Positions 1 to 11,700 of a stretch of 64,000 nucleotides of DNA are shown in pieces. The stretch's first letter is position 1; each line of letters opens with the position of its first letter. The stretch is from Alopecurus myosuroides. Lineage: Eukaryota > Streptophyta > Magnoliopsida > Poales > Poaceae. The translations under genes were made by a program, and so were the position numbers. The stretch spans positions 497,071,919 to 497,135,918 of the forward strand of contig CM054058.1 in NCBI GenBank assembly GCA_028641055.1. Reading direction: 5' to 3'. The notes under the pieces were generated by a model, which ran no database searches, was not told the origin of the DNA, and saw only the letters and a program-made list of their open reading frames with translations.

Positions 1-61
1 TGAGCTGACGGCCGTCGGGTCCGTTAAGAGAAAGCCAGATGGAGAGGGGGAAAGGTCCTAC

Positions 62-197
62 CGGAGAGGAGCCAGACGGCGGCGAGGACGAGGAAGGAGG
101 TGCCGAGGTAGGGCGCGACGATCTCGAGCTGGGAGAGGCGCTGCGGCACGTACCCCGGGAGGTCCAGGCTCGCCGGCGAGTATGGGTGGGCAGCCAT
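62..197 (-). CDS. Sterol delta8-delta7 isomerase (EBP family), exon 1, partial
   Basis: Reading leftward from an ATG at 197, 45 codons plus one base encode a short N-terminal tail (AHPYSPASLDLPGYVP) and a hydrophobic first membrane segment (YLGTSFLVLAAVWLL). The frame ends at a good donor (CCG/GTAGG, exon end at 62); beyond it the frame soon hits a stop. The HPY...LPGYVP...YLG pattern is what I know from plant HYDRA1/EBP proteins, ER membrane enzymes that move the sterol B-ring double bond from C8 to C7. The remaining exons lie off the left edge. No lesion is visible in this exon, so it may be a live gene. Its upstream flank is interrupted by a LINE from 597. Family call from memory of the Arabidopsis protein; function inferred. 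Confidence 0.72.
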
Positions 198-581
198 TGC
201 CGCCGCCGGTTCGATCTGGGAGCTGGAGCTGGAGGGAAGTCACTAGTCAACGAACGGGACGGGTGGATCGCGCGCGCCAAAGAACGAGTTTTGTAATCCA
301 GAGTACAGATGCAGAGTCATGTGCATGTTGGGTTCAGATGATTAATCTCCTCCAAGATGAGGACATCACCATCTGCGACAAGGAAATCATATTCTTCTTC
401 TTAGATCTTTGAAATCACCATACTGGACCGTCACACTCGTCTCCGATACATCGAGATTTTGAAGTTGATTTTCAGGTAACAGATATATTACTGTATGACA
501 TATAAAAGCGAAACAGTTTTGCTAACTGGTAGTCGAACTGATTTCTTTTCGCCAACGGTCGAATATCTGACAGTCTGCCCG
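198..581. other. 5' flank of the EBP-type gene
   Basis: Sequence between the EBP start codon and the LINE target-site duplication, expected to hold the 5' UTR and proximal promoter of the minus-strand gene. I see no convincing TATA box and no other gene. After LINE insertion the original upstream DNA resumes at 8152. Confidence 0.4.
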
Positions 582-596
582 AGTTCGGCGATTTGT
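582..596. repeat. Target-site duplication of LINE 1, copy 1
   Basis: The 15-mer AGTTCGGCGATTTGT occurs here and again at 8137-8151. The two copies exactly bracket the minus-strand LINE; a short A-tail (TTTT at 597-600 on plus) abuts this copy, as target-primed reverse transcription predicts. Confidence 0.9.
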
Positions 597-860
597 TTTT
601 ACACAAACGGCACCCCTGTGAAACGGCCCGCATTCCATTATATTGCATAACGGAAACACCACCAGTAACATTCCAGGTTTTTAGAACGCACCATACAACC
701 AGAACTACAAAAGTAACAGACGGCAAACTAGAACGGTCTGAATAACAACTACTACTCCAAAAGCCAAAAGCGACTGCCAACAAGTGACAGCAACAAGTTT
801 AAAGAACAAACGCCCGCTCCTCAGAATAAAGAGCTAGGACGGGCAAACAGTTTGTACGCA

Positions 861-3800
861 TCACAGCGTCGAAGCACCGCCTTCAGCATTATCTGTCTCA
901 TCCCCTCCAGCATCTTCTTGCTCAGCACCGTCAATCCTCAGTACAGCAGCTTGCCTTGGACTTGGGTTCATCGAGGTTGCCACCGAGAGAAGCATGGCAG
1001 CCCCAGCCCTAACATCCCTTTGCTCCTGTGGCGAGTGTAGACCTGCCCAATGGTTAAAAAACACACAAATATAGCTAATCAATTCAAACGGATTTTTGAT
1101 AAGTTTCTTCTCAAAACAAACACGGTTTCTAATCTTCCAAATGGCCCAGCACACCGCAGCCACTCCTGTAATCTGGATATTACGACTGGTTTGGATATAC
1201 CGAGGTATCCATCAGAAATATTAAGAAAAAGAACCAGGCCTGCATTTTGCACCCAACGTTGTGCCAATCACACTCCAAACATATTTTGCTGCATCACACG
1301 TAAAAAACAAGTGCAGGATAGATTCATCTTCGTTACAAAACTGACACTTATAATTTCCCACCCATTTTTTTCTTCTCATGTTGTCTTTTGTAGAAATGGC
1401 ATCATGCCAGATTAACCACAGCCATACTTTAATCTTGAAAGGTATCTTAGCCTTCCAAAGATGTTTAAAGGATCTGTCCACCCCACTGCTGGATATTGAC
1501 TGATACATTGATTTCACTGAGAAAATTCCACTCTTAGTCCATTTCCATCTGGGGACATCCTCCTCATTGTTAAGAGCAATCCCAGCCAGCTTACTATGTA
1601 ACTTCCTCATTTCTCCCTACAAATCCCCATCCAACCATCTTCTGAAGGTTGGCATCCATCTCCTTCTGGCCATCACAGCCACTGAAACACATTGTTCATT
1701 ACACACTTCAAACAATCTTGGGAAAATCTCTTTGAGTGGCCTGTGACCACACCAGGAATCTCCCCAAAAATCAGTTCTCCTGCCATTGCCAATAACCATC
1801 ACTCTTCCAGCCAAGTACAGCTGTCTGACATGCAACAGGTCAGACCAAAAAGCAGAATCCATAGCTCTGTGCTTGATTTGATAAATCCCACCCTGCCCAA
1901 GATACTTTGCTCTCATGAAATTCTGCCAAGGTCCATCTCCTGCCTCTAGTTTCCACCACCATTTACACATCAAACTTATATTAAATTTTGCCAAGTTCTT
2001 GAGTCCTAACCCCCCTTTGGATCTAGGCCTGCAGATCAATTTCCAACTTACCAAATGGTACCGTCTCTTAGCAGAACTACTTTGCCACAAGAAGGCCCTT
2101 CTTGGTTTATCTAATTCTTCCAGAGTACTTTTGTGCAGTAAGAACATTGACATATGGTACACAGCCACTGATGATAGACATACATCAGTCCTAATCACTC
2201 TGCCCCCAATAGAAAGAGCGCCCCCCATCCAACCATCCATCATTCCTTTTACTCTTTCACCCAGGAATTTCATCTCCTGCACAAAATTTCTTCTAGAGTT
2301 TACAGGGACCCCTAGGTATTTGACAGGCCACCTCCCTTTCTGACAACTGAACATGTCAGCATACTCCTATTGTTTTTCCTCATCCTCTATTATCATCATC
2401 ATTATTTCACTCTTCTCAAAATTGATCTTAAGGCCAGACATACTTTCAAACACATACAGTAGCAATTTCAAATTCCTGGCCCCCTCCAAATCATCCTGAA
2501 AGAGCAAAATGGTGTCATCTGCATATTGTAGTATAGCAACTCCTTTGTCAATCAGGTGTTCAGCTAGTCCCACCAACATGCCAGAATCTTGAGCTCTATG
2601 AATCATTTTTGCAAGATTTTCAGCAGCTGTATTAAACAGGAAAGGAGACAGGGGGTCCCCCTGTCACACCCCTTTGTGGCTAGCAAAATATGGACTTACC
2701 TCATCATTGATCTTCACACTCAGTGTCCCTTGAGTGACTAAATTTTTAAGCCACAACAACCATTTGTTACGGAACCCTTTCTGTCTACAGGTTTCAAACA
2801 GGAACTCCCAATTGACCTTGCCATAAGCCTTTTCAAAGTCAATTTTCAAAACCACACCCTGTTTCTTTCTTGTTTTTGATTCCCTCAGTATCTCATGTAG
2901 CAGTTCAACACCATCCATAATATTTCTCCCCTTAATAAAAGAAGTTTGGCATTTGTTAATCAACTTCTCCATGAATGGTTCTAACCTGGCAGTCAAAGTT
3001 TTAGTAAATATTTTAAACAACACCTGCAACAGACAAATTGGTCTGTACTTCTGGATCCTGTCAGCATCATCCCCTTTAAGCAGAAGAGTAATAATGCCAT
3101 AGTTAATTCTAGCCAAATCCAACCTGTGCTGATAAAAATCATTGAACAGTTGAACTAAATCATCTTTAATAATCAGCCAGCAGCTGGATAAAACTCAACA
3201 GGAATTCCATCAGGCCCTGCTGCTTTGTTTTTCTCCATTGAATCAATTATTTCTTTGATTTCTTTTTCACTAAAATCCCTATCCAGCTCAACTATGTCCT
3301 CTTCATTCAATTTTTCCTGAACCTCCCAAACTTCCTCTCTCAATGAAATTCTTCTACACTCAGAAGGACCAAACAACTCCTTATAAAAGGAGGTAGCATG
3401 TTTCAACAAATCTGGAGTCCCTTGGATAATATCTTGTCCCTTTCTAAGTGAGAAAATCATTTTTTTTCCTTCTCCTGCCATTAGCAACTCTATGAAAGAA
3501 TCCAGTATTTTTATCCCCTTTCAGCAACCAATTTTCACTTGATCTCTGCTGCCAGTAGGCTTCTTCTTCCTCATGAATTTTGAGAATAGCTCTCTGGATC
3601 TGTCCTTTCCTGATCAACAATTCACAGGATAAAGGAGCATCTTCTTCAGCATCTTCCAAGATCTGTAATTCTTCAGTCAACTGCTTTTTGTTTCTTTTTG
3701 ATTCACCCCTCAGATTTGCACCCCACCCTTTAAGACATTTTTGTGACATTTTTCAACTTCAACTGAAAACTCTCAAGATTGGACCTAGCTCTCACTGGTT

Positions 3801-4771
3801 TCTTCCAACTTTTCTCCACAAGACCCAAAAAATTGAGTTTCAGTTATCCATCTCTTCTCAAATCTGAAACTATCCCCTCTTCCTCTACCTGACTCCATAG
3901 TATCAATCAGAATGGGATTATGATCAGACAGGTCCCTTGTCTTTTTGTATACAGTGGCCAGTGGGAAAAGGCTCTCCCAGTTTTTACTCATCAGAAATCT
4001 GTCTAGTTTCTCCAGGGTGGGATTAGCTTGGTTATTTGACCAGGTGTACTGTCCCCCTGCCATGTCTATCTCCCTGAGTTCATGAGTATTAATCATAGCA
4101 TTGAACACATCAGACCATCTCATATTTTTGATGGGTTTATTTTTGTCAGCAGCCTTTCTAAGGAGGTTAAAATCACCTCCTATTAATAATGGTATTGACT
4201 GATCTGCACACACCCCTGCCAATTCTATTAGGAAATCATTCTTATCTTCTTCATGAGCAGCACCATAAACATTAATCCAGCACCATTCTAACTGCAATTT
4301 GATATAAAAAACCACAGTTTTCACATGGAATTTTCCAACTGAAACTGACTTGATCACAAATTTGTCTCTCTTGACTCCTCCCAAAATCCCACCTGCTTTA
4401 CCCACAGAAGGCAACCAGTTCCAAGAAAATTGATTCATAGGATCAATTTTTCTAAAGAAAGCTGGAGAATTTTTTTTTCATTGTCTCTTGAAACCCCACA
4501 AAGTCCACAGCATTGGTTCTCAAAAACTCTTGCAAACAGTCACTCATCCCTTTCTTGCCTATAATCCTACAATTCCAGCTTGCACCAATCATAAATACTT
4601 AGGGTTTTTCTTTCTATTCCTGGGACCAGACAAAACATCACTCATAGGGTGATTGTTTTTGACTTTCCCTGAGGCACCACTAGATTGAGCTGTGGTACCC
4701 CTACCAGCAGAAGATTTGGCCAGTCTCAGCTTTTTTTTTTGCACTCCTGGACATAACAGGAACAAAACCAT
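861..4771 (-). pseudogene. LINE 1 ORF2: endonuclease-reverse transcriptase, broken
   Basis: ORF2 begins with an ATG at 4771, one base after the ORF1 stop. The endonuclease (about 4592-3785) shows GGDFNLL, GGQYTWSN and SDHNPI, the APE-type L1 endonuclease signatures. The RT (about 3490-2360) shows NKAAGPDGIP, DFEKAYGKVNW and the catalytic QYADDTILLF. The distal part (2354-861) has the usual plant LINE tail up to a zf-RVT-like WAIWKIRN motif. Lesions seen: a one-base insertion in an A-run near 4472, further frame breaks near 3450-3490, 2606 and 1610, and an in-frame TGA at 2664-2666 inside the normally invariant GxRQGDP motif, consistent with CGA to TGA at a CpG. Nick and reverse transcription activities are known for the family; this copy cannot make an intact enzyme. 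Confidence 0.88.
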
Positions 4772-4772
4772 T

Positions 4773-7481
4773 TTAATTATCTTTATCCTCCTCCCACCCT
4801 AACAACAAAACAGCATTATCCCCCTCCTGGATATCCTTGGACATCTCTTCCTGTTTTTTATCTAAACCATGTCTAGCAATTTCTAGATCCTTAATACTAT
4901 TTATTTGTTCAAGATTAAAATCAGCAGGGTTAACTCCTAGTTCAAGAACTCTACGCATAATAACATCATCATCTAAACAAGCAAAAGAATTACTAGAATA
5001 AAGATTGGTACCTTCAAGATTTCTAACCATAGCCTGGGTTGATGCCCTGTCAGTGATCCTCACCTAGCCAACCTCCAACTCCTAGATCCTAGCACTGCGC
5101 CTGGTGGGTTGGACTGTTTGAATTATATCATCTTCTTCCATATTCTCATTCACAGTTTCTGGCTCCATAGTGATTTCCTGTTCCTGTGTAAGAACCACCT
5201 CTGGTTGGGACCCATCAAGTGAAATCACTTCTGCTCTGCCAGAAGGCGCTCCTGGAGCAGGCAGAGCAAACACAGCAGCACCCCTAGGGATATAAGGTAC
5301 ATCAGTATCCATTGATAATCCTTGGCTATCATCCTCAGACATGGAGTCATCTTCTTCCCCTTCATCATTACTTTCCAGCTGTCCCAAAGCATCCTCCTCT
5401 TGAACCATCTGCTCTTTAATGGGTTCCAGCAAATGCTGATATTTCTTTTTAGTCTCAAAAGCTTTGTCACTCCTTGAACTAGCTAGCCTCTGGATAAAAG
5501 CCTTAAAAGCTGGATCCTCCCCCCTGGAAATTGCATACCCTGTGGATCACCCTCTTCTAGAACATCATCTTGCTCCTGCATTTCCATGACAACATTAGCA
5601 GCTTGTGCCCCTGCCATAGGGGGGGGGGGGGCAAACGCTTGTATTATCTGTTGTTGGACCACACTAATATTCGAAAGCCCATGAGAATTTGGAGCAAAGC
5701 CCTGCCCATCTCTTCCACCACGATTGTCACCATAGAAAACTTGATTCATTCTCGCACCAAAGGACATGCTACTAGAAGCAGACGACTGTCCTTGTTCAAA
5801 CACAGATGATGCTACTTCTTTTCCTTTATCCCCTGCAGGTGCATGAACCATCTGTTCTCCATCCACTCCTCCACCCCCTCTGTTGACATGGGTGCATGGT
5901 TGATTAGCACCTACACCCCTGTTATTATCATTACCATTGTTACTGCCAGCTCCAGTATTACCATTAGTTCTCACAGTACTTTGCAGATTGTTGTCAACAG
6001 GCTCCCCCCCCAGCTGGAACTTCTTTTTCAGCTAGGTTGTAAAAAGTTCTAGGATCAACATTAGGGTCAAAGAGTTCTCTGGTATACTGGATTTCATAGA
6101 ACGCCCCTCCTATTTCAGCTTCCCTGGTATTTGGAACCAGTGCCACATCTCTGCAACCCAATTTCACTCTAACATAAGCAAAGTTTATGACAGTGTTCTT
6201 GTCTAGAGCTAATGTTTTGCCAGCAAGTCCTGCAACATAAAAAATGACAGATCTCATCCTATATTTCATAGGGATTCCTTTTATCCTGTACCAGGCATCC
6301 TCCATCACTGCAATTGGCACGACATCCCCAGTCCATTTCTTAGTTTCAAGCAAGACCTCAGGTTTGGTCTTCATGAAAAACCTGCCAAAATGAGACAATT
6401 CCTCAAGGCATTTTGCATTTGGGAATCGCATCTGGAATTCATTTTCTGATATTGTTTTGGCATAGAAACGCTAATTGATTTGCATTGACTCTGCCCATAA
6501 CTGGAATTCATGTTCTAAGTCTCTGCCTGTAACTTCCCCATTAACTACTTTCAGCACGGCTTGGTGCAACACTTCCTGTGGTCTCACTTCACACTCCTCA
6601 GCTGGTATAGAATAAAAACCCTGGTCAAAATCAGAGCATCCAAAAAACGGGGCAACATACTCCCATAGATTTCTCATCTGACAAACTGCAAAACCATGCA
6701 ATCCCCCACAGCAACTGCACCTTCCCCCAGCTACTTCCCCAATCTCCTCTATCCCAGCTTGATTAGCATTGGCACGGATAGAACCGACAGGCAAAGGTGC
6801 AGAGGACCCAGCCTGTGTTCTAACCAGAGCACGATTCTGAGTGCCATTATCAATATTAACAGACAGAGCAACTGCACCCGTACGAGCACCAGGAACTATT
6901 GAATGCATCAGAGGAGCATTCGATTGCACAGACGGGCTAACAACAAGAGGGTTTGCAACTAAATCGTGTCTATCCGCAACATTAGGAAGGGGCAGATTCT
7001 CACCAGGCGGTATAGCTGAATGTGTAGCAGCTGTAGATTCCGACGCCACAGAGCCAGACGCAGTTCCAATCATCTCCTGCATGTGATTCCAACGATCACG
7101 CGCAGTAGCACTTGAGATCTCTCGACGCCGCTGCTCCGCTAGCGCCCTTTCCCGAGCCAGACGCTCCGCATCACGGGTTCTGGCCAGACGACGCTGCTCT
7201 TCTTCCTGTCTCTTCAGTTCCTCCCTCCGTCGCGCATCAGCATCACCATTGCGCCGCTCTTCCGACCTGCGCCTCTCGTCTTCTCGCCTCCTGTCACCTT
7301 CCCTGCGTCTGTCCTCCTCCCTGAACCTGTCATCTCCATGAAACCTCTCCCCTTCGCCTCCACCTCTGGATCTACCGCCATATGGACCTGGCCGGAAGTT
7401 GTTCCTCGGAGGAGATCTTCTCGGTCCATACCTTCCGCCACCAAAACCCCCTCCGAATCCTCTGCCTGGCCTTCTATCCAT
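4773..7481 (-). pseudogene. LINE 1 ORF1: RNA-binding-type protein, broken
   Basis: First ATG at 7481. The N-terminus is a Gly/Arg-rich stretch then a long Arg/Glu repeat-like helix (DRRREGDRRREDERR), followed by a Cys/His cluster (CSCCGGLHGFAVC) and a DUF4283-like block (WYRIKGIPMKYR, about 6430-6000) typical of plant LINE ORF1 proteins. The C-terminal part holds RRSARI and an Asp-rich conserved block ending at the TAA 4773-4775. Lesions: in-frame TAG near 6471, a slip in a C8 run near 6002-6010, another frame break around 5480, and an in-frame stop at about 5082. A 13-base G run at 5619-5631 lies within the frame. Plant ORF1 proteins are thought to bind the LINE RNA; that role is inferred. 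Confidence 0.8.
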
Positions 7482-7489
7482 CCCAGATC

Positions 7490-8134
7490 TCACCACCTGC
7501 GAGAAAGATCTTGGGTCGCCTGATTGTACTCCTTGCCACGCCTCCGGCTGGAAGATTTGAGGAGATCTAGTGGTGGATTTGTGTGTATCTTTGACGAAGA
7601 CGACGCCACATCAGCGTCTGGGATAGGGTTTGCTCGATCTATGTCAAGCGGCGAAATGAGATCTGAGTGCGCCCCTCCCTCTCCCTCCGCTCGATATATC
7701 CCTCCTGCCCTGGCTTGTGGGCCCTCTGTCGACCCCGCCGGAGAAGCCGCCGACACGTGCCTGCCTCCGAGCCTAACCACCCCGCACACACGCACCAAGG
7801 GCGGTGCACGGTGTGGCGCGGTCGCTTTGTTTGGCTCGCGTGAAACGTGACAAAGACGTGGTCCAACCACCACCACAAACCTTGGAAACCGCCATGTCGC
7901 GCCATGGGTGGGGCCGGCGGTCGCCGTAGTAACCGCTTCTACCTCGATCCCGTCCCCCCGATGCAGGGAAACCCTCGATCTGCCGTCCCATCTGATCTCA
8001 CCGTGAAACCGGACTGAACGCTCACCCGTGCGGGCGTGGTAGATGGTGTGCCAGCACCCCGCCGTCACCGCCGGTAGGAGCTCCGCCGCGTCAACCCGAG
8101 AGAGCGACCCGAGTCGCAAGTCAGGGGTAGACAT
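7490..8134 (-). other. Open frame in the LINE 1 leader (ORF0-like)
   Basis: A 214-codon open frame starts with an ATG only two bases inside the LINE 5' end and runs through the GC-rich leader, ending 9 bases before the ORF1 ATG. The product is basic and of low complexity, with no domain I recognise. In a GC-rich leader such a frame can arise by chance, so coding is unproven. Confidence 0.3.
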
Positions 8135-8136
8135 CT

Positions 8137-8151
8137 AGTTCGGCGATTTGT
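8137..8151. repeat. Target-site duplication of LINE 1, copy 2
   Basis: Second perfect copy of AGTTCGGCGATTTGT, adjoining the 5' end of the minus-strand LINE. Confidence 0.9.
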
Positions 8152-8501
8152 GCTGGTAACAGCGACAAGAGAGCACAGCAGGCAAGGTTTTTAACCTGGT
8201 TCTGATCCCATCCCATACCTGTTTTGTTTTCTCCAGGGTTTTGTTCGTATGTGTTATTTTAAATTTCCCCTTTCCCCTGAACTCATTTTGCATTTCCAGG
8301 GGTTTTCGCTTATGTGATGTCTCCCGAGTTGTTTTTTGCCCTGGATTATTTTGTTCGTAGCAATTATTCAAGATTTCGTATGCATGTGGGTGTGTGTTTT
8401 TGGTAAGTTGTTGTTCGATTTTAATGTGATGTTTTTGATTTTTTAGGTGGAGGGGATGTAAGCACCAACTAGATCTTGACCTCAAGGCTATGTGGAATCG
8501 C
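8152..8501. other. Unassigned spacer between LINE 1 and the copia element
   Basis: About 350 bases of T-rich unique-looking sequence that was contiguous with 1-581 before LINE 1 arrived, so it may be distal upstream DNA of the EBP-type gene. No gene or RNA is visible. Its last bases (ATCGC, 8497-8501) form the left target site of the copia element. Confidence 0.4.
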
Positions 8502-8654
8502 TGTTAGATGTATTGTACCGTATGGGTACATATGGTGTAGTACACCACCGTACCCATACCCCCTCTTGTACATGCCACACCAAGGGTTGTTCCCTGGCCT
8601 ATATAACACGTACCCGACGACTCAAAAGGGGCATCGTTCCTGCTAGCGCTCATA
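8502..8654 (+). repeat. 5' LTR of the copia element
   Basis: 153 bases starting TGTTAGATG. It contains a TATA-like CTATATAACAC near its 3' half, expected to start transcription, and a near-perfect 40-base palindrome at 8520-8559 in the U3 part. Very short for an LTR. Confidence 0.88.
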
Positions 8655-8666
8655 TGGTATCAGAGC
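8655..8666 (+). other. Primer-binding site, initiator tRNA-Met type
   Basis: TGGTATCAGAGC directly follows the 5' LTR. It is the standard plant copia minus-strand primer site complementary to the 3' end of initiator methionine tRNA. Confidence 0.9.
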
Positions 8667-8763
8667 CCTCCTTTACCGAGGCCTAGCCGCCGATCTCCAA
8701 AAAACCCTAGATCGAAAACCACAAAACCACAAAACCCAGATCCCAAAACCCCACGGCCGATCC

Positions 8764-11700
8764 ATGGCGAGCTCCACCGCCCTTATCGCCGTCCTGGGAA
8801 TGCCACCGTCACAGAAGCTTACACGAGGCAACTTCCTCTTCTGGAAGACCCTCGTCTACCCGCCACTTCGAGCTGCTCAGGTCATGGACCTTCTCAACGG
8901 CGTCGAAGCTGCACCGGCAAAAACCATCGAGGTGGATGATGAAAATAAAAAAAGGCAATCGTTCCCAACCCCGCCTACTCGGCCTGGGTCGCACGGGATG
9001 CCACGGTGCTTGGGTTTGTCCTGAACACCCTATCGCCGGAGATACTCGCCCACGTGCTCAGGCTGGAGACGTGCGCCGAGGTGTGGACAGTGGTGATGTC
9101 CATGTTCTCCTCGCCCTCACGCTCGAAGATCCAGCACCTCCGTGGCGCGCTGAACAACACGAAGAAGGCCGACCTCAGCACGTCGCAATTCTTCGCAAAA
9201 ATGAAAGTGCTAGCCTCTGAGCTAGCTTCCATTGGCAAGCCAGTCGATGAGGACGAGCTTGTTGGCTACATCCTGAATGTACTTGACGGCGCGTACAACG
9301 CCAATCTCGGGACTTCACTTGATGATCTCTTTGGGCAAATCAGTGCGCACGATATGAGGCAAGATATGCTTGCGGAAAGCGGCCAAGACACGGGAAATTT
9401 CTCCGCCAACATCGCCCGCCGTGGTGGTCGCGACCAGCCCTCCAAGGGTGGTGATCGTGGCGGTGATCGCGGCAGAGAAGACGGAGGATACCGCCGCCGC
9501 AACGATGATAGAGAGCGCGGTGACCGCACGCGTGAGCGTGGTGACCGTGAACGCTATGAGGATGCACGCCGCGGACGCGGTGACCGCGGCGATCGTGGCG
9601 GTGACCGCGATGATGTGCGCCGTGATGATGGCCAAAGGCGCACTGATGATCATCGTGAAGATGGTGGTCGCGATCGTTATCGTGATCGCAATGATGGCAA
9701 CGGACGGCGTGATGATAGCCGCGGTGGACGTCGTCGCCGCCGCACACCGACACCCTTTGTTGATACCACATGCCAAATTTGCAAGATCTACGGCCACCCG
9801 GCGGCTGACTGCTGGTGGCGCTACAAGGACAACGATTCCGATGATGATGGTGGTGACCGTGAGGAGAAGGGAGCTCACATTGCTGCTTACAGGGTTGATA
9901 CCAACTGGTACCCTGACACTGGCGCCACAGATCGCATAACTGGAGAATTGAGCAAGCTATCCACCCATGAGAGATACAGGGGGCGTGACTGCGTCCACAC
10001 GGCTGATGGTAAGGGTATGAACATAACTCACATTGGTCATTCTACTTTGCACACCCCACATGATGATTTGTTGCACCTCAAAAATATTCTGCATGTTCCT
10101 AGTGCCTCTAAGAATCTCTTATCAGTACACAAACTCACTCTTGATAATGACATATTCTTTGAGTTCCACCCATTTTTCTTTTTGTTAAAGGATTAGGCCA
10201 CCAGAAGAACTCTGTTTAAATGTCCCTATCATGGTGGCCTCTACCCTCTAGTGCCGATTACTTCAGGATCTTCCAAGAATGCTTGTGTCACAATAAAGCC
10301 ATCTTCATCCACATGGCATAGTCGTTTAGAACATCCATCATCTTTTATAGTGCAACAAATTATTAGGAAGCATAAACTATCACATTCTCCACAAACAAGC
10401 CCCTATGTGTGTGATTCATGTCAATTAGCTAAGAGTCATCAATTGCCATATCCCATCTCTACCAGTGTATCCACTGTTCCATTGGAGCAAATATTTTCTG
10501 ATGTATGGGGTTCTGCTTGAGTCTGTTGGTAGACATTCATATTATGTAAGCTTTATTGATGATTATAGCAAATTTACGTGGATATATTTGCTTAAGAAAC
10601 GTTCTGAGGTTTATCAAGTGTTTCTTAACTTCCAACAGCTTGTTGAACGCAAATTCTCTCGCAAAATCATCACTATGCAAACTGATTGGGGAGGAGAGTA
10701 TGAAAAACTCAATGGCTTCTTTCGTAAAGTAGGTATCTCTCATCATGTGTCATGTCCACATGCTCATCAACAAAATGGCTCCGTTGAACATAAGCATAGA
10801 CACATAGTTGAAGTTGGCTTAGCATTGCTTGCAAATTCTTCCATACCTCTAAAGTTTTGGGATGAAGCCTTCCTCACAGCTACATTTCTCATAAATCTTC
10901 TTCCCACCAAAGTCCTCAATTTTGATACTCCCACACAACGCCTACTTGGTGTTGATCCCAACTATGATGCCCTACGAATATTTGGTTGTGCTTGTTGGCC
11001 CAACCTTCGCCCCTACAACAAACGCAAGCTTGCTTTTCGCTCTAAAAGATGTGTCTTTCTAGGCTATAGCCCCTTGCATAAAGGTGTTAAATGTCTAGAT
11101 GTGTCCACAGGTCAAGTATATATATATCACGAGATGTTATTTTTTATGAACAAGTGTTCCCTTTTGCTTCCATGCATCCAAATGCGGGTGCTAGACTCAA
11201 ACAAGAAATTTTGTTGCTTCCACCTTCCTCCACATCCACGTCATCACATCATGGGGATGCAAATGCTAATGATCATATGTCCGTTATTGTGCCTATTACT
11301 ACTTCTCTGCAGATTTTGGAGCCACCTGGTGAAAATCTCACTGAAAACCGAGAAGAAACGGAGTCAGAATCTGATTCTGAAAATCTGTCACAAAACGATG
11401 AGCTGGGAGAGCAAAACTCACCTAGGAGCAATCCCGAGGTGGATTCGCCATCTTCCTCGGATCGGGAGCCGCCCCATCCCGGGGCTGATTCGCCTGACGC
11501 GGAAACTGGCGCGGCGCGCTCTCCCGCGCCTGACAACGCGCATTCTCCCGCGCCCGACAACGCGCACATGCGCACGGAGGCCAGCGTCGGAGCGAGCCAC
11601 TCCGCGTCTTCCACGTCACCGACCGGATCGCCAGTGCCCCCCGGATCCCCTGTGGTGCGCTCTTGTGTGGCTTCCTCTGCTGCTGGCGGTGCGGAAGCCC

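Larger units (their letters stand above)
597..8136 (-). mobile_element. LINE 1: L1-type non-LTR retrotransposon, about 7.5 kb, decayed
   Basis: Bounded by the 15-bp duplication. On the minus strand it has a GC-rich leader (8136-7482), an ORF1 with an Arg/Glu-rich N-terminus, an ORF2 with AP endonuclease and reverse transcriptase, and a non-coding tail ending in only four A residues. The length and leader suggest a full or nearly full-length copy. Frameshifts and stops in both ORFs make it non-autonomous today. It carries no LTRs. Confidence 0.9.

Noticed and set aside
9315..9878. Long minus-strand frame of 187 codons rich in Ala/Thr/Ile
   Set aside because: It is antisense to the GAC/CGC-rich gag repeat tract; composition alone keeps it open.
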